Assembly (NCBI GenBank): GCA_035578905.1
Contig: JAQJVL010000177.1
Span: 954,615 to 1,018,614, forward strand
Source of the DNA: Stictocephala bisonia
Taxonomy: Eukaryota; Arthropoda; Insecta; Hemiptera; Membracidae
DNA length: 64,000 nt
Direction of reading: 5' to 3'
Of the stretch, positions 12,282 to 24,011 are shown piece after piece. The notes beneath the pieces are model-generated. The model made no database searches. It was given only the letters and a program-made list of their open reading frames with translations, and was not told where the DNA came from. Position 1 is the first letter of the stretch. Every line of letters starts with the position of its first letter. The position numbers and the translations under genes are program-made.

Positions 12282-12715
12282 TGTGACGTCACACAGGCGA
12301 ATTCAGCTGGTTTTATTATTCTATGAAGTACTCGTAACTAAATCTACCAATCACATGGATGCTTTCAGCTAAGTTTTAAGCAAGCTATTCGCTAACCAGC
12401 TTGTTTTGAAACTACGTTTTTTAATTAAATTAAGTAATTTTGTGTTTATTTGTTGTTCCACCCAGTTGTCACTTCAGCCATGTGACGTCATGGCAGATGC
12501 GCGTAATACCTGCCGTCCTCTTTTCTTGGTATCGTGACTACTAGTACTAAATCTACCAATCACATAGAAGCTTTCAGCTAAGTTTTAAGCTTTTTTATTT
12601 ACTGCTAATCAGCTTGAATTGCAACCACGTGAATTAAAACAAGTATTTTTCTGTTTATTCCTAGTTCGTGTTTCCACTCAGCTGCCACTTCACCCGTGTG
12701 TTGTGACGCGTCTTA
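12282..12715 (+). repeat. Diverged tandem duplication of about 200 bp, with CRE motifs
   Basis: Two copies share CTAAATCTACCAATCACAT, GCTTTCAGCTAAGTTTTAAGC, a CAGCTTG block and CCACTCAG/CACCCAGTTGTCACTTCA. Each is bounded by TGTGACG words, with perfect TGACGTCA palindromes at 12284 and 12483 and a decayed TGTGACGCGTC near 12702. The period is about 200-220 bp. No coding frame spans both copies. Confidence 0.75.
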
Positions 12716-13330
12716 TATTACGTGTCGTTAATTTATTACGTGTTTATATTTTATGAGTTATACTGTGTGTACACATACCTATAATGTTTACATTTATTTT
12801 CTAGATTCCCCACGTCGAAACTGATTTGGATAAAATACCAGATTGTCGACCGGGCAAAAATAAATCAAAACCCCACGCGAACCGATAAATCCCGCCGTTA
12901 TAATAGCGCCGCTAATAAATAACGCAGTTTAATCCTAACGAATTACAAATAAATAACATTAACGATTAACAGCCGTGCTTTGGGGGCGTAAATTAACTGG
13001 GTGCGCCGTAGCATATGGAATGTGTTAAATTGATATATGTTTGGCGCGGCCACCGATAGATGGCAGCACTGCATGCGAGAGCCGGTAATGTGTTAATTAT
13101 GAGCGTGCGATGTACGTGTGTACACGACCGGCTGGCGTGAAACCGGACCGGACCGAACCGGCGGGAGCGTTACTACCTCCACGTGCCTATAAATAACTTT
13201 AACGCCGAGTGACACAGGACCGTCTGAAATATCGAGTGCAGTGGAAAGATAGGTATACAACAGGACCAGGACATCCTCCTTCTTGGTCACCGAGTATACG
13301 AAGAGCGTAAGATCGTGAGCGAATGACAAA
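12716..13330. promoter_or_regulatory. Possible regulatory island with TAAT motifs and a CTCF-like site
   Basis: 12820-13200 is CpG-richer than the flanks and contains clustered homeodomain-type words (CGTTATAATAGC, GTAAATTAACTGG, GTTAATTATGAG). At 13053-13068, CGATAGATGGCAGCAC resembles a CTCF core (AGATGGCAG). The regulatory role is inferred from composition and motifs only. No transcript start is identified. Confidence 0.25.
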
Positions 13331-15240
13331 GTACTGGTTGGAGGTGTACCTGACGAAATTCCTCTGAAACTCGATGTAGATTGGTAATGGTCTTTTATCT
13401 TACACTATCCTATAGTTTTTTTTTAGTAATATATGTATTGGTTTGCATGGAACGTATAAAATGTTAAAATAATGTTGAAAACAATCAGTGTGTATGTGAT
13501 AAAGAAAGGTGAGTAGTCGCTGGTCACTAATATTAAATATGGTGTACCTGAACGGTCAATACTTGGACCCTTACTTTTTATTTTTATTGACGATTTGTCA
13601 TTTGTATCAACTGTGATACTACAAAAATAATTGTTACTATCAAAATTTGTGTAAAATAAGCTTAGTATTATTATTTTATTTTATGTGAGATTTCTGAAAA
13701 TACTCGTATTTTATAGGATTCTAACTGATCCTGTTAGATACTGCATTTAGAAGTTGTGGTGGATTGTAAGCTGAACTGGTATGAAATGTTGATGGGGTGT
13801 TAAAAGAATATCAAGAGCAGTATTTTCGTTTCAGAGTTTGTTAAATGTTCTTCCCCTAAAAAAATAAGTACTTTCCTTTTTAGATCATTATTGTGTATTA
13901 TTTAGTCTTCAATGGTAATTTAAGTAAAACTACTGACAATCTTATGCAAAAAACAAATAATTATAGTGAAAACTAGTTAAAATTCCACGGATTCATCTTA
14001 AGATACCGTCTGCAGACCTTATTTCCGGGTCTTAGTTTTTAGAAAGGCACTAGTTTATATAAATTTTAAACTGCTGACAATTTACGAGATAATAAGTAAT
14101 ATTCATTTTTATCTCACTCAAGATCTGTACAAATTGATAACCCAATATAATAACTAAATAAATTTTAGCACGACGTTTTTAAATCTCGCAAAATCTGCAT
14201 TTATTGTTACTTATAATGTATTTTTAAATCTAATATTATCGTTGATTTGTTCATATTATGTTTTATACCTTTTATTTTTACTTATAAATATTTTTTATGT
14301 AAAACATTATTTTTTTTTTAAACCCTTCAGTTGAGTATGATACAATTTAGTAAATTGAAGTGTATTTTTTTTCTTTCTATGAGGCGCAAAGCAAACTATG
14401 GTGTTTGAATCAGTACTCTGACAAAATTAATCTGAATGATAGTAAAAGACATTTAAAAATGCATACATATTATGTTCACTATACATACATATAAATACAG
14501 GTAGAGTACATAGGTAATACAAAAAAATCATAAAACAATTATTTTAAAATCAATGCAAATAATCAAAGAATATTAAATAAATTATTTTCACTCTAAATTA
14601 CAATAACCTATATTTGTTTATAAAATAATTAACATTTTGTCGCCTGTATCGTATTCAAAATTAAATTTTGTCGCAATTATTTCTTCATTCGTTTTTCGTA
14701 TTTTCCCACAATTTGTCTTCTATAAATGGCTCGTCACGTGTGACGAGTGATAACAACCCGACATGTACTGCTTTGTTTGTCTCGTATCGCGTCTCACGTT
14801 GTGAAACGACCCGTCAAACCCTCCACTCCTTGCTAAGGGCTGTTACAGAAAGAAGAATACTCTTCAATTTACAACCTATCAGTATTCCCTTGTTACATCA
14901 AGCATACCATTATAAGGCTGTGTAATGGGATATTCCTGTACATTCGAGTCCTGCTTATATTTCCACTGTAATAGGACTCCGTTTTGTCCCCCAGAACTCC
15001 TGTAGGATGTCTGTATCAATACACTCAACATAGAAAAATTTTAATTTGGGTAGATTTTGTTATCTAAAGTTGTTATTTTTGGTTTGAAAATTTATCTCAG
15101 AGTTTTTGAGATCGTTCTTATAAATAAATACGAGATGGGTGATATTAGTAAATATTTATAAAATTGTAGTAATAATTACTAAGTTTTTTTTTCTAGAATT
15201 TGGAGGGCAATTATTCATTATTAGGATGCCATCATAAGAT
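13331..15240. other. AT-rich gene desert segment
   Basis: Nearly 2 kb of AT-rich DNA with many A and T runs. A GTCACGTGTGACGAGTGA semi-palindrome occurs around 14733. Short frames (for example 14668-14925) have no recognisable domain. Nothing else can be supported. Confidence 0.45.
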
Positions 15241-15254
15241 AACATGAAAGAGCG

Positions 15255-15705
15255 TGGGTCTTTGTTACTAACTAAGGTTGACTGTTCCTTAGAAAGAGCA
15301 TTTTTTCTGGCTATTTTAACTCATATCTTTGTATTGGTTGACTTAACAACTCGGATCAACGCACAGGCGTCATGCCCATGTAAGCTTATTTTCTTAGTTA
15401 TTTTTGCTATGTTTAGGCCTAAATTACATTTATTTTTTCTCACAAACTGAAATTCAGTGTATAATATTATTGTTTAAAGTTTTTTGTGTTTTATTTTTAT
15501 TTTATTCTATGCTGGAAATAAATATGCTCGTAATTTGTCGTTCATTCGTTCAGTTATAGCACTATAGCTAGGGCAACTAAGGTACTTACTTTACGTGGAG
15601 TCCGAACCACGTAATATTGGTATAATTTTCAGCTAAATGACAAGCCGCATAATTAGTTCTCTTTCCTACACAACATCCGAACCCGTACTGCCACCCAACG
15701 CCCGG
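15255..15705 (+). repeat. Dispersed repeat family R1, copy 1
   Basis: Carries the family landmarks in order: TTACTAACTAAGGTTGACTGT, CCTTAGAAAGAGC, CGAACCACGTAATATTGGT, TTCTCTTTCCTACACAACAT and a degraded GTACTGCC end. An insertion of about 200 bases between the second and third landmarks separates it from other copies. No open frame is conserved between copies. See 41040-41540 for the fullest plus-strand copy. Confidence 0.7.
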
Positions 15706-15879
15706 CCTGATTTTGTAATTTGTGATTGTTGGCTAAATTCTTCCTGTAAAACTGAAAAGTGGTGGACTGATGAGGCGTTTTTTATTCTGTTTACAGTACT
15801 TATTTTGATAATAATTTCATATTGAATATAAATTATTGCAATATAAAATACATAAAATAAGTCACTTTTCAGATAAGTT

Positions 15880-16330
15880 CCGGACGATCGCAGAAAACCG
15901 TGTTGTACGCAGCTCTGAGATTGGGTGAATCACCGCATATTTTTGGCGGGGGATCATCGGCCCCGGTCCACCAGCCTCGTTTAAAATTGAGATCGCGCCA
16001 ATCCATAGAAAAATCACACCACTCCGATCTTACCGCGTTATTACAGCCGCATTATTGAGATCAAGTCGCCGAGCACGCCCGACCTCTTACGCGCGATATT
16101 TTTAGACGCCCGCGGGAATTGTACGGTAATTTACGACTCGCTGAAAGAACAGTTGGCACGCCTGTAGATCTTTGTTGTTGTACGTCCATTTGACGTTCGG
16201 ATCGTGGTCGGAACCGCGGAGAATTGCGCGCAAACTGAACGGCAGTAAATTCCGCTGCTTTTGATTTGAGTGACGCGCAGTGACGCGAATTCACCATAAC
16301 TTATCCACCTACCGAGGAGGGCTGTTAAAT
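15880..16330. promoter_or_regulatory. CpG-rich non-coding island
   Basis: In a clearly AT-rich neighbourhood this stretch has many CG dinucleotides (ACCGCGTTATTACAGCCGC, GACGCCCGCGGGAATTG). A frame on the minus strand at 16061-16297 is open, but its translation is compositionally odd and unrecognised. I read this as a possible promoter or enhancer, with low certainty. A G-rich tract (16342-16359) follows. Confidence 0.25.
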
Positions 16331-16840
16331 CTTATCAGTGTGGGTGGGGGGGAGTGGGGTAAGCAGATGCACGTCGTTCATTGGTTGTTGTAGGCATCGT
16401 TCCGAAAGCCATCCAAATTTGGACAGACTATAGGACTCAGTTTTAAAATCAAAACCCTTTTGTAAACTAAAGATAAATTAATCGCTTCCAATCCACCTTG
16501 TATAAGTTATGTTCGGGTTCGGCCATTTTAAATATTGTATGCAATGTATAATAGATTCATTCTTGTTCAGATAAGAATGCTAATTTCTAATGTGTTGTTT
16601 TTGAAGCGTGTTATTGTGATTCATTTTACCGATTCATTTATGTATCTTGACTACTGCATTCTGTCAGTCTCGCTATCCAGCCCGTCCTTGTCTCTCTGTC
16701 AATCCGTCCCTATATCTGCCCTTGAAATGTAACGTCTATCTTGTCTTACCGTTTACCTGTCTCTCGTTTGTCTGCAGAGTGTGACGTAAAAAGAAGGTCA
16801 AATGAAGTTACTGGCAAAGTTAAGGAATTATTCTAACAAG

Positions 16841-16904
16841 TTTTGCATCTTGTTGGAATCCAACAAGATGCAAAACCGTCCAACAGTTGGATCCAACAGT
16901 TGGA
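16841..16904. repeat. Perfect 17-bp-arm hairpin plus CCAACAGTTGG doublet
   Basis: TTTTGCATCTTGTTGGA at 16841-16857 is followed, after a single base, by its exact reverse complement at 16859-16875. Three bases further, TCCAACAGTTGGA occurs twice in tandem (16879-16891 and 16892-16904), and each copy is itself palindromic at its core. The CCAAC word links all parts. The hairpin could be a decayed transposon end pair or an extruding cruciform. Confidence 0.75.
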
Positions 16905-18180
16905 TATACTATAAATGAACTGCAAAATGAATTGCTGTTTTAAAATTCAGTTAGAGTTGATTTTGCAGTTAACGTAGGCTAGAATACCTCCATATAATAT
17001 AAGTGTGTTGATATATTCTACTTAATGTAGGGGGCTGAAGTTGTATCAGTTAGTGATTAGTAATATCTTATTACAGGGTATCAATGTCTGAATAAATACA
17101 TGTTAATGATGTACCAGGGATGAAACAGTGTAACCATTACTATAAAGACTATGATGAAATGAAAATCCATTTATTTCTGTAAAAAAGTTAGTACTGTATA
17201 GAACAATTAAAAATTTACTTGAAAATTCCCCATATGGGCTACATACAGCCTATGGGTGGGGAACGAGTTCTATATCGGGTAACATATTTTTAATATCGTA
17301 TTTACATACTAATGATATAAAAAATGTAAAAAAAGGTGATGAGTATCTATCAGTAAACAAATACTCATAGGCACATTTAAAAAAAGCGTTACGCTAGTTA
17401 GGGGAGTTTATATCTGATTTCTACAGATATAAACCTTATTGAAATGTTTAAAAGACATAAAGTGGTAAAAAAATCTGTCAATAAAATTCGTATAATGCAT
17501 TTAAAACATCGCAGCTTAAATTACAAACCATTTAAACATCATGCAACCAAACCAAAATTTAAGTACACAATCAAACATTATAAGCGATTTCGATAAACAC
17601 CTCTTCCAAACCAGACCAAAAAGGTCCTTTGTATAAACATGGATAGTCTACCATTACATATATAACGTATTATATTAATAAGTAAAGTATATTTTTTTTT
17701 TAGTTTCGCTTGTATGTAGCACTTTTATTTCTAAATTTACTTATTTATATATGTGTGTATAAAATGTATGGTGATAATCAAAAAAAAATCATACGCTAAT
17801 TTATATATTGGGATTTTTTGTAATGTTGAAACTGATGATTTTTTTTCTGTTGCAGGAGGTGAGAGAACATTAGACAACCACATTCTGGTAATACTGTCAT
17901 GGCTTCAGTAGTGGTAGCAGGGTAGTTCTTAAATGGCGTTTTAAATTTCATGGTCTTCAGCTTTGGGATTTTACAAACTCTACAACTACCCATGATACAC
18001 TGTACCGAAATTGATGATGCAAGTATAACATTACTGATCACTATTAAAATGATGGACCTTTAATATCAAGTTATCTTTAACCTTGTGTCCTTTTTTCAAA
18101 GCATCTATAAGAATGTTCAAAGCAGGATTAACTGTACTTATTGCCCATTCCATACGTGCAAACAATTTTCAAATGTATCA
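16905..18180. other. AT-rich non-coding segment with one stem-loop
   Basis: A stem-loop with 11-bp arms (GTTTATATCTG and its complement, 7-base loop) lies at 17406-17434. It lacks a following T-run, so it is not a terminator-like structure. The rest is AT-rich with no recognised gene. Confidence 0.4.
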
Positions 18181-18189
18181 AGCTAAAAA

Positions 18190-18880
18190 GTTATGATTTT
18201 GAACCGAGATCGTTAGTGAAGAGAAGATACGATGCTAAAGGGTTATGATTGGGAACCAAGGTCGTAAGTGAAGAATAGGGATGAAGCTGATGAGTTAGGA
18301 CTAAGAACCAAGATCTGTGAAGGAAAGGTATCACTCTGACGGTTTACAACTAAGAACCAAGATCATAAGTAAAAGAAGGATATAAAGTTGAACGATTACA
18401 ACCAAAAGTGAAGATCGTAAATGAAGGAAGTGTACGAAGCTGGATGGTTACGATTGAGAACCAAGATATAAATGGAATGAATGGTCACAACTGGAGGATT
18501 GCGACTAAAAACTAAGATCTGAGTGAAGGATAGGAATGAAGCTGAACCATGTGAAAAGAGGATAAGTGAAAGAAGGATGTGAAATTGAAGGATTTCAACT
18601 AAAAACAAAAATCGTAAATGAAGGAAATGTGTGAAGCTGGTAGGTTTTGACCGAGAACTAAGAGCATAAGTGAATGAAAGGTAAGAAGGTGAAAAGGATT
18701 GCGACTAAAAACTAAGATCCAAGTGAAGGGACGAATGGAGTTGAAGGGTTACGAGTGAAAACCGAAATCTAAATGGATAAAAGGTAAGAATTTGAACGGT
18801 TACCACTAAACACAAAGATCGTAAGTGAAGGAAAGATACGAAATGGCGAATTACGGTTTGACGCCGAAATCGCAGTGGGA
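18190..18880. repeat. Diverged 51-bp minisatellite (about 13 units)
   Basis: The anchor GAACCAAGATCGTAAGTGAA recurs with variation near 18201, 18253, 18305, 18354, 18402, 18457, 18508, 18601, 18655, 18708, 18758, 18809 and 18861. Spacings are mostly 48-55 bp, with one double step. Units share a following GAAGGAA...GAAGCTG block. The heavy divergence shows the array is old and no longer homogenised. Confidence 0.85.
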
Positions 18881-19504
18881 TCTGCAAGTCAAAGCCAGGG
18901 AAACGTCGTTCCCGGCTGACAATTATATTTGACGGGGACCTATCAGATACGGGCCTCGTTATTATTCGATTCATATCGCACACAACGAGTCACGAGGTAA
19001 AAAACGTCATTAAAGTTATCAGCGATTGTGGTGATACCTGGGTTAATGATGATGACTGGCCGTAATGCCAACGACACATGCTACGTGTAATTGTGGTGGT
19101 GGCCGGACAGGGGTAGCACAATTAGTGACCAGATTGTATCTACCACTCAATCGGGTTATGCATTTTTAATTGTGTCCGGTCGAAGGGAAATCGATTATGA
19201 CATAACCTAGAATATTAGTTTTAAAAGATTGATAAAAATGCACACAGACTATAAACAGAAGGTCATACGATGAAAGACGGTGAGAAAGTTATCAAAGCAA
19301 TTGCTTTAATAATTTGATTTCTCCATGAAATCATACAGATTTTAAAAGAGGACATTGAAAAGACACTTAAGATATTATTAAGAAACTTTAATTATTTATG
19401 TTTTATTTTTTGTATATACAGAACATGAAGTACAGGAGTCGACAACCTGTACCAAGAGGTTTTTAAACCGTGAGGGTCATATAGAACTTTAGCTACCTCT
19501 TGGT
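18881..19504. other. Unique non-coding segment
   Basis: 18890-19160 is GC-richer, with TGGTGGTGGCC-type words. After 19200 it is AT-rich. No gene is recognised. Confidence 0.4.
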
Positions 19505-19618
19505 TACTGGCCCACCACCCACCCATACATATAGTCATATTGGCCCACCCACCCACTCATACATGTACAGTGGTATCGAACCATCCACCTAACCTTAAAC
19601 GCACAGTGATATTCACTA
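19505..19618 (+). repeat. CCACCCACCCAT minisatellite fragment, locus 2
   Basis: About three imperfect units of the type CCCACCCACYCATACATGTACAGTGGTAT. Same family as 7255-7335 and 22140-22322. Confidence 0.65.
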
Positions 19619-21019
19619 ATGCAAGACAACATCGGCTTGAACAAGTTTTTCAGCCAATTACTATTAAATAATCCACTACCTCTTACGTTTATAACTAAAT
19701 ATCTACTTACAAATGTTAAAAAACTTCAAAAAAGTCACATAAGAATTGTCGTGCTTGTCAATACAATGAAATGCAATTTAATTAGCCCTGTAAAAGATGT
19801 GTTTATACAGGTTTTTTTTAATTTATCAAGTCATACATAAAAGATATGAATTTAGTTATTTTTCAATTTATTGAAATAAATATAAACAATGCTCATTTGC
19901 TGGCAAAGGGACAACTATTATATACAAATATTTATAAAAAATTTTAAATACTGTATTAAGACTAAATGTACAATTAAAAAACGTAATAATCGGTATTGTA
20001 TGATAATTAACAAATAATTTAATAATAACTAGCAAATTTAATTTAATTTTAAACAAATTCAATAACAGATTAAAAAAACAACAACTGACATTTACAGTTG
20101 ATAATTTAATAACCAGGCAATAAAATGGAAACTGTAAACTATCGGCATATTTCAGTCTTCGACAAACTTTCAGTTTTTTTAAAAAACAGGTTGTATTTTG
20201 ACAGATGGCAGGTCCACGTCGTCCTCCCGGTAAACGACCCAGAGACAACTTCATACGACTACGGTTTGAGTTATCGACCGGATTTTTGAAGGTCATCTTC
20301 CCTCCCCCCCCCCACAAAACTCTCACCCGCTGAGTGTTTTAACGCTTTATATTACAGACACATTCGTCTTATCAACATTCCCCCGTTAAGCCGTACCGCT
20401 CCACGGGTGTTTTTATCTTTATTAAATTGCCGTGTTTTTCCGCTCTACGATATTGCCGGGGACGCCTCTTCGGACTTAAAAGTGAAATAAGTTTTACGTA
20501 AGGAAGGTAAACATGAACACGAGCTTGGCAAGAATTTGGTATAAAATGCTGTACATGAAGAATTTCAATACAAGTATACATATAGTATAGGTATGGGCTG
20601 TCGAGTCACTACAAATATGTAAAACGGTGATAGAGCGGACGGAGTAAAAGAGATGTAAGAGAATGTTTCGTAAAATCAAATCTAGATGAAATTCTAATGC
20701 CATGAAACTCAACACATCCTGATCGTCGTTGTTGCAATGAGAATGAAAATGTGAAATTTTATTTTCTAAAACTGTACCTTAAGGGATCTGATAGAAAGGC
20801 GTAAAATGAATATAACTGTCAGAAATCATACTCAATATTCTCAATTAAAAAACCCCCAACTCATGGTTCACTAGAATAGATCTTCACCTTTCAAATTATT
20901 CTCCAAATGTAGCGATCATTATTATGGACAGATTTTGGAGTTTTTCGTGGCGTAAAATGGTCCCTTTAAATAGCCTATATATTAAAATACAATTTCTTGT
21001 TGTCTTAAATTTTTTTAAC
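19619..21019. other. Non-coding segment, possible old repeat at 20760-20980
   Basis: Mostly AT-rich. An open frame of 152 codons on the minus strand (19868-20326) has no recognisable domain and is biased by the AT-rich stretch, so it is not called. A C-run occurs near 20299-20310. 20860-20960 shares GGTTCACTAGAATAG and GCGATCATTATTATGG words, in order, with 28620-28700, suggesting a dispersed repeat. Confidence 0.35.
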
Positions 21020-21192
21020 TTTCATTTTTTTTTTTTTTTGTAGAGTTTTTGATTGGTCTTGTTTTTGTTTAGTTTTTTGAGTTTTTGATTTGTCTTGTTT
21101 TTGTTTGGTTTTGTTTTTGTTTAGTGTTGTTTTTTGTTGTGTGTTTGATTGGTCTTGTTTTTGTTTGGTTTTGTTTTTTGTTTAGTTCTCTA
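21020..21192 (+). repeat. GT-rich tandem repeat
   Basis: Reiterated TTGTTTTTGTTTGGTTT and GAGTTTTTGATTGGTC words form two to three imperfect longer units after a poly-T run (about 21025-21041). A simple low-complexity minisatellite with no coding potential. Confidence 0.7.
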
Positions 21193-22024
21193 TATTTTTT
21201 TTAATTCACAAATTTTTAAAATATAGCATCTGTATAAAAGATTCTCTTGGGAACAAACGAATTTTTTACAGTTTAATATAGCTACTGTTCAGCGCATTGA
21301 AAAGTACCCAAGAACAGAATTTTTAGATAAAATATTCATTTAACCTACAAATACCCCAGTTAACCAGTTCGTTGTCAGGGGAAAGACAGTATCTTGGACT
21401 TTAGTTGTTGGAGAGGTCTGTGTAATTAGAGATTGCGTGCTGCCAGAGTTACACGTGAACATGTGTCCACGCCACCTTGCACACTGGAAAATCGATACCC
21501 ATTGGACAAGACCTCCCGTTGTCTTTACTGAATTAATGAAAGACTCTGAACATTTATTTGTAATTACACTTTACAAGACAATTGAGTAATTCAAGTTTGT
21601 TCATTTTTGTTAAAAATCCTTCTAGGCTGTTAAATATAATGTGTTCTTGATTTTGATGGAAATTTGGTCAAATTCTTTTAGCTTCTCCCTAAACTCAAAC
21701 TATTTTCTATGGCAATAACTACCAAAATAACTGACGTATGTAGCTATTTTGAAGAAAAGAAATGTTTCTGAATATCAGCACTAACTTATTCTAACTTAAC
21801 CTCTGTTTTACTGCTTTTATCACATATCCCACAGAGAAAAAGAATTATCAGAGGTTGCTTGAAACAATTTGAGTTTGGGGGTCAACTAAATGAAATTGAC
21901 CATAAACTTTCACTTACTAACCATAGAACATCTTGTGAGTGGATTATGAGTATTTATTCTTAATTAGTAATAGACAAAATCATCACTAATCGTTTAACAT
22001 AGCTATTATTGTCTAATTGATAAG
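21193..22024. other. Non-coding segment, nothing recognised
   Basis: AT-rich unique sequence without a conserved frame, RNA gene or repeat that I can identify. Confidence 0.4.
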
Positions 22025-22105
22025 CGTGATACTCAGTTATCTTACCGACACCAAATTCCGGACCCTGACTACCATCGAACAAGAACACTCTAGTCTTCTA
22101 TTAAA
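22025..22105 (+). repeat. Dispersed repeat family R1, fragment
   Basis: Only the 3' half is present: GTGATACTCAGTTATCTTACC, then CCGGACCCTGACTACCATCG, then AACACTCTAGTCTTC. These align to the same landmarks in the copies at 29460-29705 and 41040-41540. Confidence 0.6.
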
Positions 22106-22139
22106 CTGTCAACATTGACGTCAACTATTTAGCGGAAGC

Positions 22140-22322
22140 CATTGAGCCACCCACCCGCCCATACAAGAACAGTTGCATTGACCCACCCACCCATACAAGA
22201 CAGTTGCATTGACCCACCCACCCACCCATACAAGAACAGTTGCATTGACCCACCCACCCACCCATACACGGGCAGTGGCATTGACTCACCCACCCGCCCA
22301 TACACGGGCAGTGGTCCACCCA
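22140..22322 (+). repeat. CCACCCACCCAT minisatellite, locus 3 (about 5 units)
   Basis: CATTGACCC anchors lie at 22140, 22176, 22207, 22243 and 22279, giving steps of 36, 31, 36 and 36 bp. Units vary by the number of CCCA tetramers. Open frames on both strands across it are repeat read-through, not genes. Confidence 0.88.
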
Positions 22323-22649
22323 TCGTGCGAGTTTTTGTTTATTTTAATCCTATCTAACAATCATTCTGTATCAATTAATTGATTATTTAGATGAACCGTA
22401 AAGCCAGTCAGTAGCTATTAATGTTAAAAATATATGACAACGGTATTTTATACTATATGTTACTGCAAGATTTAAAACATTAACGATACCAGGTCTTTGT
22501 AACATAGTGCTAACATAACTCGTGTCTTATTATACATTTTTCAATCTCGAAACTGTGCAGTTTTGGTAATAAAAGTACTTTTTTGTCTTTTTACGTCAGT
22601 GGAGTTTTTATACGAGAGTGTTTAACTGTTCTTGAGGAATAACGGTCCA
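22323..22649. other. AT-rich spacer
   Basis: No gene or repeat is recognised between the minisatellite and the outer inverted repeat. Confidence 0.4.
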
Positions 22650-23050
22650 AACCTCAACTAAGTTCAAGATAAAACAATATCTAGATTTGCCAAAGAAAAT
22701 TCTTCTAAAACCCACCAATGAGACACACCAGACAATTTGTAAGGAAACCGTAAATCGGGGACACGTTTCTTCAGTCGGGGATCGCCACTCCTTGTTTTTA
22801 TTTCCACTGCGGTTTTATGTAGATTGCGATCTTTGGCCGTGCTCCAAAATGTTCATTCCATCCTCGTTCAAGTCCTCGCCACTCTGCCAGGACGATTTCA
22901 TTAATCGATACAGTTTGTGAGCTTTCTCTTTCTTCATCGAATAAGTTTCTTTCTGTTCGTCAATTTCAGATAATATTTCTTTCCTTATGGGTAAGTAGAT
23001 TAGTGGATGATTAAACACTGTTTTAGACTTTTCAACGTGGTCTACAGAGG
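22650..23050 (+). repeat. Outer inverted repeat, left arm (about 400 bp)
   Basis: Matches the reverse complement of 26265-26665 at high identity. It contains GAAACCGTAAATCGGGGACA, CACTGCGGTTTTATGTAGATT and CTCTGCCAGGACGATTTCAT. On the minus strand both arms keep the same short open frame with the segment KEKAHKLYRLMKSSWQSGED, ending soon after at a stop. Neighbouring non-coding bases are equally conserved, so a shared frame is not proof of a gene. The arms enclose the mariner-type element at 23409-25658. Confidence 0.88.
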
Positions 23051-23406
23051 AAAAGAAACAGACGTTATTTTGTTATGGCCGCAGCGAATGATTAAGGGAT
23101 TAAAACAAATCCACATCACATCTCTAATAATAATTACTGCGTTTACCTTTGAAGATTTTGAGGGAATAAGGGAGAAATTGACAATATGTTGACTCTGCTA
23201 TCCGCATGGCAAACTAGAGAAATAACTAAGAGACAACTAACACGACACACATTCATCGCACTACTTGTTTCGACCTTTGTTTCTTTCTTTTCTGTGACAC
23301 GGTCTGCAGAGAACATATTTCCTAAGTATAGGAAATAAGTTGCTGAATTACCATTTGCTATCATAATACAGCCTTTAGCGAAATTCTTTAACATTTTAAT
23401 TCAATA
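23051..23406 (+). repeat. Dispersed repeat family R2, copy 1
   Basis: AAGAAACAGACGTTATTTTGTTATGGCCGCAGCGAATG and what follows resemble 61545-61720 (AAGAAACAGGTATCGC, TTATGGACGCAGCGAACG, CCTTGAAGACTTGGAGG). Similarity is patchy, so boundaries are uncertain. No coding frame is conserved between the copies. Confidence 0.5.
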
Positions 23407-23408
23407 TA

Positions 23409-23826
23409 CAGGGTGAATGGTACGTGGTGTTTAAAAATTTAAGGGCTTAAACTACATGCTTGGGGCTACTTAAAAACGCAAATTTCAGTTTCATAAGCCA
23501 AATGGTTAGTGTGGTATGTTCAAATTTAAATTTTTTTTAAAATCGTGGACCTAACCATAAAAGATCTTTATTACTTACTAAAAAGATCATATTTTTTAAA
23601 CTGTGACACCATTTTTGAAATCTACATTAAATTTTCAACAAGAATAATGAGCTAGTAAGATGCGTAAATTAAGGTTGGTATTTAAAATTATGCGTTAAAG
23701 TAAAAAAATCATATTTTTGTAAAATTTTAAACAATGTTTTACGCTTGGTTACTAAATTATGGTAACGGACATAATGTGTCAAACCATACAGAAAACTGCG
23801 TAATTTAATGTTCTTTTCAATAGTAT
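23409..23826 (+). repeat. Left terminal inverted repeat of mariner-type element
   Basis: Aligns, base by base with scattered changes, to the reverse complement of 25658 down to 25318, continuing without a gap into 24850 down to about 24778. The unbroken left copy is what proves that 24851-25317 was added to the right copy. Confidence 0.92.
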
Positions 23827-24011
23827 AATTGTGATTTTAATCATTTTGTTTCGTCATCGAAAACGTTAGGTGAAACTGAATTAAAACACAGTTTGCAGAA
23901 AACTTGAAGCTTTGACTATTTATTAAAAGAAAGATTATAATACTTTGATTTGATATAATATTAAGACATACTAATTACATTGAAAAAAAGGTCAACTTAC
24001 AAGAATAAGAT

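Noticed and set aside
17406..17434. Stem-loop as a terminator
   Set aside because: No T-run follows and the context is eukaryotic; an 11-bp AT-rich stem can occur by chance in this composition.
19868..20326. 152-codon minus-strand open frame
   Set aside because: Most of it is an AT-driven hydrophobic translation; no domain, signal sequence or splice context is recognised.
22125..22357. Frames rich in MGGWVGQ or HPPTHPYT on opposite strands
   Set aside because: Artefact of the CCACCCACCCAT minisatellite, open in three frames.
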